A program made the translations under genes and the position numbers. From Diploptera punctata (taxonomy: Eukaryota > Arthropoda > Insecta > Blattodea > Blaberidae), in NCBI GenBank assembly GCA_030220185.1, contig JASPKZ010007797.1, positions 2,958,001 through 3,022,000 of the forward strand: a DNA stretch of 64,000 nt, given 5' to 3'. The notes beneath the pieces were generated by a model. The model was not told the origin of the DNA, did no database searches, and saw only the letters and a program-made list of their open reading frames with translations. The stretch's first letter is position 1; the number at the start of each line of letters is the position of its first letter. Positions 1-10,117 of the stretch are shown here, one piece after another.

Positions 1-231
1 TGCATCCCCAACAGCAGTGAAACTTCATTCACAGTGCAGATGAGTCACTTCTAATCTACAGATTTTTCAGCACCAAATTTAAGCTATTTTTATAATGCAC
101 ATAATGCTAGAGGTCTTTGGTTCAACCACACATTTTTCTCTTCAAAAATTTATTTCAACAATTTCTAGAAGTGTATTAACTTACATATTACTATCATAAA
201 TTAATTTACTTCAATATATTTGAAGAGAAAA
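1..231. other. AT-rich, nothing recognised
   Basis: No repeat, gene or RNA signal could be supported in this stretch. Confidence 0.5.
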
Positions 232-315
232 AATACACAGACTGGGGCTTGAACCCAGGACCTTTAGCTTTATGTTCTAATACTCTGCCACTGAACTATC
301 CAAGGCCTCCAATCT
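232..315 (-). repeat. degenerate tRNA-like SINE head
   Basis: On the minus strand an A-box-like stretch (tagttcagtggcagag) is followed about 35 bases later by a B-box-like stretch (ggttcaagcccc), the layout of an internal Pol III promoter. The flank 'tttgaagagaaaaa' also borders the better tRNA-like copies at 2,860-3,652 and 9,275-10,085, so this is probably an old member of that SINE family. The cloverleaf is too decayed to be a tRNA gene. Confidence 0.5.
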
Positions 316-703
316 AAACACATTTTTTTGCACAATACTGCATTTTGTCATATTTACAGCAATGGCAGCCATGAATGAAAGTTCAACTTCATACATTTCA
401 GGGTTGCCAACCTAAATAACAATACTGTAATACTACACATTACAAACACACATATGGTAAGTAAAACCACTGCCCTTTACATATACTATGTACAATGTAT
501 AAACAAAAAATATCCAAAAGGTAAAAAAAATATACATCACACAAAACAAATCACTGCATTTTAAATGAATTTAACTTTATTTGAAACAATATAAAACAAT
601 AAATACGTACTTGCTGCCATTTTATCACTAAATGGTCTCAAGGCCTCCTGTTTCAACTAATAAACATTGCCCACACTGTTAACGTTAGTTAATTGTTTAT
701 AAT

Positions 704-965
704 CAACAGAAATATATTTAATTTTAGGAAGTTCTATTTTGAGGTTATTTTAATTATATTATTTTTGGTCTGGACATCTTACCTCAATATTAATGTTGAT
801 TTGTTCTTGGACATGTTTCAAAACAATTCTGTTTTATCGTCAGCTTTCCCAGACTGTCTGGGAAAGCTGACGATAAAACAGAATTGTTTTGAAACATGTC
901 CAAGAACAAATCAACATTAATATTGAGGTAAGATGTCCAGACCAAAAATAATACAACAGAAATAT
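704..965 (-). mobile_element. palindromic Penelope-derived element with 12-bp TSD
   Basis: The target duplication caacagaaatat occurs at 704-715 and 954-965. Between them a 41-bp unique tail (716-756) is followed by a perfect inverted repeat, arms 757-854 and 856-953, with a single-base spacer. The unique tail and arm match the right end of the Penelope fragment at 15,226-16,035, which identifies the family. Each arm holds a hammerhead-like core (867-900 on plus, mirrored on minus). There is no coding capacity, so it must have been mobilised in trans. Confidence 0.85.
867..900 (+). ncRNA. hammerhead-like ribozyme motif (Penelope type)
   Basis: Core ctgacgat (867-874), stem II aaaac/gtttt with loop agaatt, gaa (891-893), stem III ac/gt with a 2-base loop, and candidate cleavage base c900. 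Stem I is not convincing in this copy. An identical copy lies mirrored on the minus strand of the left palindrome arm. Confidence 0.5.
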
Positions 966-1170
966 TTCTAATAAACATTATTTTACTATTATTTCTTATT
1001 TTGAAAACACCATCACACAGAAAATAATGTACAATTCACGTTTCTTTAGTGTTTTACAGAATCTCGGAAATTAAAAACCTCACTACCATTCGGTTTTAAA
1101 CATTTTCCTTAATTCTGTAAAAAAAAAACCCACTTCCCAACCTCGCATTGTAATATACCCTTTTTTTTTA

Positions 1171-2611
1171 TACATTTTAATTCACAATAGCACAAACGCT
1201 TACGAACTGTTGTTTGACACACAAATTACTTAATTATAACTTAATTTATTTTTTCTAATTAATCTTTTTTTATTTTAGATTTATCATTTCTCACTGAATG
1301 AAAAATTATATTTGAAAAGAAAAATTAATCCATAAAATAGGATTTTAACCCAAGATCTCTACTTCTGTTTAAATCGGAAGCCTCAGTAGCATTATTTCAT
1401 ACACATGTCTAATAATTGAATTAACATAATGTACTTTAGACAAAGGATATGTTTTGAAATAAGGAAATATCCTTACAAAACAAATAAAATATTCAATCTA
1501 CCTCATCTACTCAACAAATTTGTGTAACAACTTTATGATATTGCATGTTTATAACATGACTGCTACTTCTCCAACATACTGCACATACAATTAGTCCACA
1601 TCACCACAATATATTATTAGTACAAATTTCATGATATAACGTATACACTTTTATTGTACATAGAAAAATATAAAATACTTAAAGGGAAAGTACACCTTTA
1701 AGGTCAAAAAGTAACATTTTTAAATTCCTTTCTTTCTTTCTTTTAGAGAATACTTCTATCTTCAACACAGCAAAACAATTTCTTAATTATCCCTACTACT
1801 TCCAAAGATATATGTCCATGCATGTCACTTGCTTCATCTCATTATGCATCATTCATTTCCAAATAAATTTAATTTTTTTAACAATTTACATAACTTAAAA
1901 AAATTATATGTATATTTGAATGAGGTTCTATGCTACTATACATTATCCATATGAACAACATATACTGCGATTTTCCCTTCCTCACAAGTAACTTAGTTTT
2001 TGAAAAATACTTATGAATGAAAATGTTTACATTAATACTTAAAGTTATGATTGAGAGAAAATATTTCCTGAAGTAGTAGGTAGAGAGATCCATGTTTATT
2101 AACAGTAAATTCTATTACATATAACAGCTTATGGAAGCAAAACACTATATATATATATATATATACATACATATGCAGATTTGATATTTTTACTAGTAAC
2201 TATTTGCCCTTTTAATATTCTGAGTAGTGTTTTACAGAGTATAATGTATGTATATTAACCAAGCAAGATTTTGTTTAGATAGCTTTTATGATAGCTAAGA
2301 TATAAAAAAATTATTACATCAGTTTCCTCATTGCCAAAGGTCTACTTCTCCATTTAAACAATACAACATAAAACAGAACATATCTCTGTTAACAAGGATA
2401 CAGGCTACAAGAAGTTTGGTCCACACTTTATTGTTTATATTCTTTTCATACAATTTTTGATTAAGTAATATACAACATGTTAACATGTAATGATGGTATA
2501 ACATTACTTACTGATGTACATTCCTACAAACCACAAATGGAGATTTCACTGCATGATCATTCATTCATTCATTCATTTCAAGTAAGGCAGGATGACATAA
2601 TTACGTACAAA
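1171..2611. other. AT-rich spacer with simple repeats
   Basis: It contains an (AT)n run near 2,146-2,165 and an (ATTC)n run near 2,562-2,578. A very decayed tRNA-like SINE relic (minus strand) may lie at about 1,308-1,395, with a B-box-like ggttaaaatcc and the 'gaaaagaaaaatt' flank. No coding sequence could be supported. Confidence 0.4.
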
Positions 2612-2883
2612 AATAATAGTATATTATGACGTGAGGTTGGGAAGTGTTTTTTACAGAATCTGGGAAAATGTTTAAAAACCAAGCAATAGCAAGATTTTTA
2701 ATTTCCAACATTCTGTAAAACACTCACAAACTTGCGTTGTTTAATATTATTATTATTATTTTTTTTTGCAATAGTGTTTTAAAAATAATAAATAATAGTA
2801 AAATAATAACATCTTTGCATTCATTATAAACAATTGACTAACGTTAACAGTGTGGATAATTATATTTGAAGAGAAAAATTCTC

Positions 2884-2956
2884 GCCTAAACAGAGACTCA
2901 AACCCAGGACCCTTGCCTTTCTGGGCCAAGTGCTCTACCAATTGAGCTACCGAGGC
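2884..2956 (-). tRNA. tRNA-like sequence (SINE head), 73 nt
   Basis: It has an A box (tagctcaattggtagagc) and a B box (gggtttgagtctc) at tRNA spacing and an acceptor-like gcctcgg end, though the 3' side is mutated. The anticodon region (cttggcccagaaaggcaag) has no T before the presumed anticodon. It is probably a SINE promoter, not a working tRNA. Confidence 0.4.
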
Positions 2957-3192
2957 GAGTTGCGATCTACATGCAATTTTTTTTTTCTTCTTATATACGT
3001 TGTAATTCCCTCGCGCCAAATGCTTGAAACCTTTTGCTTCTATCTTTGCAAATGGCAGCTTCTTAGTTAAGAAGACATTTATTGGGAATTTAACACTACT
3101 TTATAAAGCCAGTAGGGCTTCTATTGACGTTTTTATTATTAATTTAACACTTCTCACTGAAAGATAAATTATATTTGAAGAGAAAAATTCTC

Positions 3193-3265
3193 GCCTAGAC
3201 CGAGACTCAAACCCAGGACCCTTGGCTTTCCGGGTCAAGTGCTCTACCAAGTGAGCTACCGAGGC
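3193..3265 (-). tRNA. tRNA-like sequence (SINE head), 73 nt
   Basis: Same family as 2,884-2,956: acceptor gcctcgg pairing with tctaggc apart from one mismatch, and recognisable A and B boxes. Repeated and inverted context argues for a mobile Pol III unit. Confidence 0.4.
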
Positions 3266-3521
3266 GAGTTGCGATCTAGACGCAAATTTTTCTCTTATAT
3301 ACGTTGTAATTCCCTCGCGCCAAATGCTTCAACCTTTTGTTTCTATCTTAAATTGTCAATAGAAGCCCTACTTGCTTTATAAAGCAGTGTTAAATTCCCA
3401 ATAAATGTCTTCTTAACTAAGAAGCCACCATTTGCAAAAATAGAAGCAAAAGGCTTCAAGCATTTGGCGCGAGGGAATTACAACGTATATAAGAGAAAAA
3501 TTTGCGTCTAGATCGCAACTT

Positions 3522-3594
3522 GCCTCGGTAGCTCACTTGGTAGAGCACTTGGCCCAGAAAGGCAAGGGTCCTGGGTTTGAGTCTCGGTCTAGGT
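3522..3594 (+). tRNA. tRNA-like sequence (SINE head), 73 nt
   Basis: Plus-strand member at the right end of the fold-back cluster. A box tagctcacttggtagagc, B box gggtttgagtctc. The terminal aggt instead of aggc weakens the acceptor stem. Confidence 0.4.
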
Positions 3595-3842
3595 GAGAAT
3601 TTTTCTCTTCAAATATAATTTATCTTTCAGTGAGAAGTGTTAAATTAATAATAAAAATGTCGGTGTTAATAATGTTTATTAGTTGAAAGAACAGGAGTCC
3701 GTGACACCAATTTAGTACTAACATGGCTGTAAATATGTATTTATTCTTTTATATTGTTTCAAATAAAGTTCAGTTCATTTAAAATGCAGTGGTTTGTTTC
3801 ATTTAATATATATTAATACTACCTTTTGGATATTTTTTGTAT

Positions 3843-3957
3843 ATACTTTGTATGTAGTATATACATTGTATGTAGTATACACATTGTATGTAGTATACAC
3901 ATTGTATGTAGTATACACATTGTATGTAGTATACACATTGTATGTAGTATACATAGA
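3843..3957. repeat. 18-bp minisatellite, about 6 units
   Basis: Tandem units of gtatgtagtatacacatt. The period is a multiple of three, so long open frames on both strands (YVVYTL-type repeats) are a by-product and not evidence of a gene. Confidence 0.9.
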
Positions 3958-4085
3958 GGGCACTTGTTTTACCTCCCACATACGTGTTTGTAATAGTGTA
4001 CCATTACAGTATAGTTATTTAGGTTGGCAACCCCGAAATATAGGGACTTGAACTCTCAATCAGGGTCGCCATTGCTGTACGACAA

Positions 4086-5084
4086 AACACACTTTCAACC
4101 AAAAATAAATATGTAACATTCCCAATATCCCGTATTGTCTTTTTTAAAAAAGTTCTCAACTTAAAAAATGGCATTTTATATATGAAAGCTACAAAAGTGC
4201 AGCTTTATTACAAAATGGCTCAAAGTAGATCACAACCAGATGGAGTGATGTAAGACCCACAAACTAGTAAGACATACTTTTGAAGGATAAATAATGGACA
4301 TACATTTAGTTCTCAATTGCCTTCCATTAGAAATAAATGAAACTTTATTGAATTATCTTCAATCCTTCCTTTATATAGTCATCAAAATTTCATTTTTCCA
4401 ACAGATATATGTGATGTACTTTAGTTTTCAACTGGCAACTGCTCGTGAAACACGATTTAAGATCAGGGGGATCTAACAATCTTGCTTTACCTCGTTCTGC
4501 TCCTAGCATTCTGCTAACCCAACAACTAACAGTACTCCTATCCATTGCTTCAACCCCATAGACATTTCATAAAAATCTGTGAATATTAGAAATGATCTCC
4601 TGCTCTGCAGAGAAAAAAATTACTTATAGCACATACATATTTCATGGGCAGCTACCATTTTAAAACTAAACAACATCAGTCACCTGTCAGAAAATAATGA
4701 AACTTCGTAAAATTATAAAGGAAGGATTGAGGAACATTTTTTTTTTAAGTTTCGTTCATTTCAAATGAAGGCAGTTAAGACTAAATTATGTGCTTATCAT
4801 GATGACCTTGTAGCACTCATGAATACTTTATACACGGTGATCAACTTATACATGGTGTTAACAAAACTCAATGGCACCTTAGGAATGAATTTCTCATTTG
4901 GAGAAGTAAAAAAACAAAAATGTTTAGTTACAACATGGGTGTAGAAATTTATAATTACAGAAGATATCAAACTTTTATGAATCTGAAAGTCATGACTCGT
5001 GAATTAACAGATGATTAAAATCACGTGTGATAAGCTCCTTCTATACCAGCCTTTGTCTTATCGTTCTAGCTCCTATATCCTTTT
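4086..5084. other. nothing recognised
   Basis: Unique-looking AT-rich DNA. The short open frame at 4,294-4,476 has no recognisable domain. Confidence 0.4.
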
Positions 5085-5216
5085 AGAGCTAGTCCGCGGC
5101 GGCCATGGACCTACGGGTTCACTAGTGCAGTGAGGAAGCGAGGTGAGTGAGGGAGGAGTGAGTGGTGAGTGAGTGAGTGAGTGAGGTGATGTGGTGAGTG
5201 AGTGGAAGTAAGTAAG
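5085..5216 (+). mobile_element. RTE 3' terminus with expanded GTGA tail
   Basis: The 'gcggccatggacctacgg' stretch is the last ~35 bp of the RTE element seen full length at 55,220-58,325 (there on minus). It is followed by ~100 bp of gtga/gtgagtgag repeats ending in aagtaagtaagtat, an expansion of the element's AGTA-like tail. Almost all of the element upstream is missing. Confidence 0.7.
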
Positions 5217-6239
5217 TATATCTTTTTCTTTTCTAACATTCATTCTTGCTTCTTAGCCAAAGTCGTTTTCTCATAATTGAAAAATTTGTGGAATATTTAA
5301 AAAAGATATTTCAAAGTGGGGTACAAGAAACTGCAAAATTATGGGGGCAACAAATTTCAGAGTGAGGAGGTGAAACATTCTAGAGTAGGAGTGACAAATT
5401 GCAGAATGGGGGCAAAAAATCCTAGAGTTTAAGAAGGAAAAAAATTCCAGATTGGAAGGAGGCAAGAAATCTCTAATCGCAGGACATGAGAAATTTCAGA
5501 GTGGGGATGAAAAATTCCTAAGTGAAGCAGATCAGAAATTCCAAAGTGGAGGGGATAAGAAATTTCAGGGAGGGCATTAAACAAAGAAATTTCGAAGGAA
5601 ATGAGGCTCTGAGAAATAGAAAGTGAAAGTGAAACAAAACAAGTGAAATGGAGTATGCAAGATCATAGAAAAACAGAAAATGGAGATGTGAAAATTGAAA
5701 AAAAGGTAAAGGTAAATGTAAGGTCAATTGAAAATATCAAAAGAATAGTTTTTGATGAAAAAATACAGTATGCCAGGTCATTTCACCTATTCACACAATC
5801 CCACACATATAATGAATCAAAATGTATACAGTTGGGTTAGCATGTTAGTAAATTGTTTAAAGGTTAGTGGTAATATGTCTTATTAATTCCACATTAATAG
5901 ATGACATCTACAAAGCCCCAGTGTGAAATGAAAAAAAACATGGATACTGAAACTCCATCACTATTGTAATGCCTATATCATTGTGAAATATTTTAGACAT
6001 CAAGTAAAATTAATCATACTGAATAAAATATTTCAGTTTGGTTCACAATTTCAAAAATAAACGTTAAAAACATTACAAGTTATGAGAAGAAAAACCAAGG
6101 ACTCCTACAAAATGACAATTAACAATACAATGAAATAATGTCAGAAATCTAAATAAACAGAAGAGGTGATTGAAAAGAGTGATAATAAAAAAAGAATGGG
6201 GTGATTAAAAAAATTATGAGATTATTGGAAACAGAAAGA
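5217..6239. repeat. purine-rich stretch with degenerate tandem units
   Basis: Between about 5,290 and 5,590 a loose ~30-bp unit resembling 'caagaaattccagagtggg' recurs several times. The long minus-strand open frames here are low-complexity by-products. The remainder (5,600-6,239) shows nothing recognisable. Confidence 0.45.
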
Positions 6240-6608
6240 GTGGCCATAAAGAGAATAACGCGATCGAAACGGATAGAGGCGATCGAAACGGATAGAGGCG
6301 ATCGAAACGGATAGAGGCGATCGAAACGGATAGAGGCGATCGAAACGGATAGAGGCGATCGAAACGGATAGAGGCGATCGAAACGGATAGAGGCGATCGA
6401 AACGGATAGAGGCGATCGAAACGGATAGAGGCGATCGAAACGGATAGAGGCGATCGAAACGGATAGAGGCGATCGAAACGGATAGAGGCGATCGAAACGG
6501 ATAAGAGGCGATCGAAACGGAAAGAGGCGATCGAAACGGAAAGAGGCGATCGAAACGGAAAGAGGCGATCGAAACGGAAAGAGGCGATCGAAACGGAAAT
6601 AGGCGATC
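6240..6608. repeat. 19-bp CpG-rich minisatellite, about 18-19 units
   Basis: Tandem unit gaggcgatcgaaacggata. The first ~13 units end in ggata; after one unit with an extra base (ggataa) the last five end in ggaaa, so the array has a directional variant structure. Each unit holds three CpG sites and the palindrome cgatcg in otherwise CpG-poor DNA. The 153-codon minus-strand frame through it (RFDRL/PFRSPLS repeats) is a by-product. Confidence 0.9.
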
Positions 6609-7300
6609 AAAGTGACAAGAGAGTTTTATAAAAGATAAGAGACAATCAAAAATTAAAGGTCAAAGAGACAACAAGTGATTGCATAAAGGGTAAAATTTGG
6701 TAGAAGTTTCAGTAAAAAAAAATGGGATATAAAAAATTAATATTCCTTTGATTTCATTTTTCTTCATTACAACTCATCATAACATAATGTATGGTTGTTT
6801 CTTCTTTTTAATTTTATTGTCAGCAATTTGCATGTCTTTTATTTAAGTTTATGTGATATTAAAATAATTCTAACTATATTATTAATTATTATTATTTATT
6901 AAGGATTCTCTTCTGTTCTCAACCATTATAGTTGGTTTGCTCATCCTAAATTGCAACTTTATGCAGCTATCCTAATTCTTTAAAATTCTGGATGGAAACC
7001 AGTCCCATACACTGGTTCAAATTTCAACCCTCTTGTAATATCAAAATATATCATAGCTTTGAACCAAGGCAGCACATGTTAGTCCAAGTATTTTATAGAC
7101 TTATCAAAGCACAATTTTTTCCCCCCTTCATGTTCATATGTCGTTATTGGCTAAGATACTTGGTTTTACAATTTAAGTGCCCTTTGATATCTAATAGAAC
7201 CATTATATTTTATAATCCAATTTAACCTAAAGTCAGTTCCTAGATTTTAAAATAAATCTTCATTTACATCCTTCAACAGTAATCTTACCAAAAAATTATT
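6609..7300. other. nothing recognised
   Basis: AT-rich DNA with no supportable gene or repeat. Confidence 0.4.
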
Positions 7301-7651
7301 TTATTTTTAATTCCGATTGATTGAGGGTCTTCCACTTTTCAGCGGTTGCCCTTTTACCAGCCGGCTGCTGGCCCTTCACATCCACATGTGTCAATCACAG
7401 AGGTAGATGATCAACAGCCAGTGTAGGGGTGACATGTGGTTAGCATGTCGAGTCCCCCAGCCGTTATAGCTGGTTCCTCAACCTGGAGCCACTACTTATT
7501 GTAGCTACCCAATTGCCTCACAATGCTGGGTGGGCACTGGTCCCATACTGGCCAAAATACCATGGAGACTCGAACCAGCGCAAGTCCCATACCTCCGCAC
7601 CAAGGCTTCCTACCTTAACTGCTCGGCTACGGCACGGGACTTATTTTTAAT
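7301..7651 (-). mobile_element. tRNA-headed SINE with 11-bp TSD
   Basis: The body is 7,312-7,640, flanked by ttatttttaat at 7,301-7,311 and 7,641-7,651. Read on minus it starts with a tRNA-like head (gtcccgtgccgtagccgagc as A-box region, ggttcgagtctcc as B box), reminiscent of Ser/Leu tRNAs. The 3' body is shared with 13,286-13,636. Pol III transcription and LINE-borrowed retroposition are inferred from the class. Confidence 0.85.
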
Positions 7652-9262
7652 AAGAAATTAATGTAACACAACAGCACAGAAAAGCATAAGCCAACTAAAA
7701 TAGTTAGTCACTATCAGATGCTACATACCAAGAGTTACAATGACAGCATGGCCCAATTCCTTGATCCCATTTCACTTTTCTTAACCACATTTAGAATCTC
7801 TATCTAAATAGTCACAAGCGAACTGTCAACAATTGCATTCCAAAACATACCAGTATCTTGAAATTTCTCCTAGAGAAGCATTGTGATGTACCAAACAATG
7901 TTCAAAAAATTATGTCATTTTTAACTGTAAGGCACTACAATCCAGCACCAAATCTCTCATTTCAATTTTATGCAAGTAATACAATTCCTAAATTAGTATA
8001 TTGGATAACCCTCATTACCTGCTGTCCATGCAGAGTTCAACCTCAATCAATTCTGTTCTTACTCAAGTAGGGAGTCCATCTGTTTTCATACAGTGGGTGC
8101 AATTGCTTGACTCGTGACTTTAATTTCTGTGCTTTGCAATTATAAACAGCAGATAATTTTTTTGGACACAGTCTTGGCACTTCAAAACATTTCTCTAGGA
8201 GAAATTTAAAGGTAGGTTTCAGCATGGAATGGTTGACAGTTCCTTTTTTACTGATCCTCACCAGGCACCACGGACCCTATTGCAGAACCTACATTAAAAG
8301 AACAGAAGGTATTATTTATGTGAGAAGTGAACCCTAGACATCTGGGACAAGCATAAAATCGTAACTTCTAAACTTTATTCACTTTTAGGTTGCAGTATAT
8401 AACAGGCCATCTCAGCAAGTTCTGAGAATTATACGGGTATTATGCATCAACCAGTTATGCACCAGTATGAAAATTTCAAGAAAAATGCATTTAAAGTTTA
8501 AGTCAATCTTCACTATTTATTGCAGCACCACACTAACAATACTGCATATTTCAAGTTATTTTCCTTGTTTGACAGTTATGTATCAAGAATCTAAGAGTGG
8601 AACAGCTGCATGATGCAAACTTTATATTAGCATATATGAAGATCTGGTTTCATAGCCATTTGTTATAAAACATAAAATCTCTGATAGGACTGATGGCATT
8701 TACATTTTCTTTAATAATAAGGCTATATTTAAAGATTTGGTGCTAAAAGTGTGCGTACACTTACTTCATGAGCCAGTGCAACAGATGGCATCAAAATATC
8801 ATTTTTTTTTAAATTGCACTTATCCGGTTGATGTATAACATTGTCCAATTAGTCCATACATTAATACATCAAAGAAATCACTCTGAACTCAATATAATCA
8901 AATAAACCATAACAAATGGGCATATTAATAAAAAAACTAGTTTTAACTACAATTGAAGACTTGGCATGGAAAAGGATGCAAGTGTTATATTTGTCAAAAC
9001 TCCAATTTTGATGGATAACACTGTACTGCATGGATTTTGTTTTACGAAATAAATGAGCATTTTTGAATCACAATTTCACACTCATTGCAAAAATGAAATC
9101 CATTTTCGCGTACCACATCAGAATTTTTTACAATTCAAAATGTTATGTTTTGAATATTTTTCGTAATGTACGTACTGCAGTAATATTAGTGTGCTTATCA
9201 TTTGTTAGAAAGGCCCAACAGTTTATAATTTCAACTTTATTACTTAAAATGTGAAATAATAT
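7652..9262. other. AT-rich, old inverted repeat only
   Basis: No gene is supported. A diverged inverted repeat is visible: 'aaatttctcctagagaa' at about 7,860 and its reverse complement near 8,195-8,212, each with ~60 bp of further similarity. Confidence 0.4.
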
Positions 9263-9297
9263 AACTATTATTATTAAATTTGAAGAGAAAAATTTTT

Positions 9298-9370
9298 GCC
9301 TAGACCGGGACTCGAACCCGGGACCCTTGGCTTTCTGGGCCAAGTGCTCTACCAACTGAGCTACCGAGGC
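9298..9370 (-). tRNA. tRNA-like sequence (SINE head), 73 nt
   Basis: Well preserved: acceptor gcctcgg against tctaggc with one mismatch, A box tagctcagttggtagagc, B box gggttcgagtccc. A 7-base anticodon loop would be ccagaaa, lacking the usual T at position 33. Confidence 0.45.
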
Positions 9371-9939
9371 GAGTTACGATCCAGACGCAAATTTTTCTCT
9401 TATATACGTTGTAATTCCCTATCACGAAATGCTTTTGAAACCATTGTTTCTATCTTTGCAAATGGCGGCTTCTTAGTTAAGAAGACATTTATTGGGAATT
9501 TAACATTACTTTATAAAGCTAGTAAGGCTTCTAATGATGTTTTTATTATTGATTTAACATTTCTCAATGAAAGATAAATTAAATTTGAAGAGAAAAATTT
9601 TTGCCTAGACCGGGACTCGAACCCGGGACCCTTGGCTTTCCGGGCCAAGTGCTCTACCAACTAAGCTACCGAATCCAAGGGTCCCGGGTTCGAGTCCCGG
9701 TCTAGGCGAAAATTTTTCTCTTCAAATCTAATTTATCTTTCATTGAGAAGTGTTAAATCAATAATAAAAACATAATTAGAAGCCTTACTAGCTTTATAAA
9801 GTAATGTTAAATTCCCAATAAATGTCTTCTTAACTAAGAAGCCACCATTTGCAAAGATAGAAACAATGGTTTCAAAAGCATTTCGTGATAGGGAATTACA
9901 ACGTATATAAGAGAAAAATTTGCGGCTGGATCGTAACTC

Positions 9940-10012
9940 GCCTCGGTAGCTCAGTTGGTAGAGCACTTGGCCCGGAAAGCCAAGGGTCCCGGGTTCGAGT
10001 CCCGGTCTAGGC
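9940..10012 (+). tRNA. tRNA-like sequence (SINE head), 73 nt
   Basis: Best-preserved copy: the D stem gctc/gagc pairs, the T arm (cccgg/ccggg) pairs, and the acceptor pairs apart from one mismatch. The loop ccggaaa would put gga at the anticodon, but there is no T33 and no long variable arm as expected for Ser. A mobile tRNA-derived unit is more likely than a functional tRNA gene. Confidence 0.45.
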
Positions 10013-10117
10013 AAAAATTTTTCTCTTCAAATTTAATTTATCTTTCATTGAGAAATGTTAAATCAATAATAAAAACATCATTAGAAACTATTATTATGTT
10101 TATATTTATTAAAATCT

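Larger units (their letters stand above)
345..1170 (+). repeat. repeat Z, copy 1 (interrupted)
   Basis: This stretch matches, with scattered differences, 2,612-4,085 (opposite orientation) and 38,775-39,712. Shared landmarks are 'acagcaatggc', 'ccactgccctttac', 'atccaaaaggta', 'aaacaatataaaacaata', 'cactgttaacg' and 'cctc(a/g)c(a/g)ttgtaatata'. It is interrupted by the palindromic Penelope derivative at 716-953. No protein coding is visible. The unit is about 0.9 kb and unclassified; a solo LTR or a non-autonomous DNA element are both possible. Confidence 0.7.
2860..3652. repeat. fold-back cluster of tRNA-like sequences, copy 1
   Basis: Order: tRNA-like on minus (2,884-2,956), a ~170-bp spacer, tRNA-like on minus (3,193-3,265), then the same spacer inverted, then tRNA-like on plus (3,522-3,594). 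The spacer includes 'ttcttagttaagaag' and 'acatttattgggaattta'. The cluster interrupts repeat Z. A 4-5 bp duplication (taat) is possible but weak here; the related cluster at 9,275-10,085 has a clear 12-bp duplication. Confidence 0.75.
2612..4085 (-). repeat. repeat Z, copy 2 (interrupted, with internal minisatellite)
   Basis: This is the reverse orientation of 345-1,170: it runs from 'acgtgaggttgggaagtg' to 'ggtcgccattgctgta'. It is split by the tRNA-like fold-back cluster at 2,860-3,652. It also carries an 18-bp tandem expansion (3,843-3,957) where the other copies have a single unit. Confidence 0.7.
9263..10097. mobile_element. fold-back cluster of tRNA-like sequences, copy 2, with 12-bp TSD
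   Basis: The duplication aactattattat lies at 9,263-9,274 and 10,086-10,097. Inside (9,275-10,085), one tRNA-like unit with a ~170-bp spacer appears on minus, then an inverted near-identical copy on plus. Two half tRNA-like units meet head-on at 9,603-9,707. The two halves encode almost identical 93-codon open frames in opposite directions, a sign of recent inverted duplication rather than coding. One duplication around the whole shows that the palindromic unit entered as a single insertion. Confidence 0.85.

Noticed and set aside
3150..3200. Possible ribozyme (ctgaaagat, hairpin, gaa) in the tRNA-like fold-back clusters
   Set aside because: The core has one base too many, the cleavage base would be G and stem I does not pair.
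3794..4051. YVVYTL repeat protein
   Set aside because: By-product of an 18-bp minisatellite in repeat Z.
6149..6610. 153-codon minus frame with RFDRL repeats
   Set aside because: Translation of the 19-bp minisatellite; no composition or context of a gene.
9296..9577. 93-codon frame with PRPGLEPGTLGF, mirrored at 9,733-10,014
   Set aside because: It is the translation of a tRNA-like SINE head and spacer; the mirrored copy comes from the inverted repeat. It is a common false protein in such genomes.
9940..10012. Functional tRNA-Ser gene
   Set aside because: No T33, no long variable arm, acceptor mismatch, and repeated SINE context.
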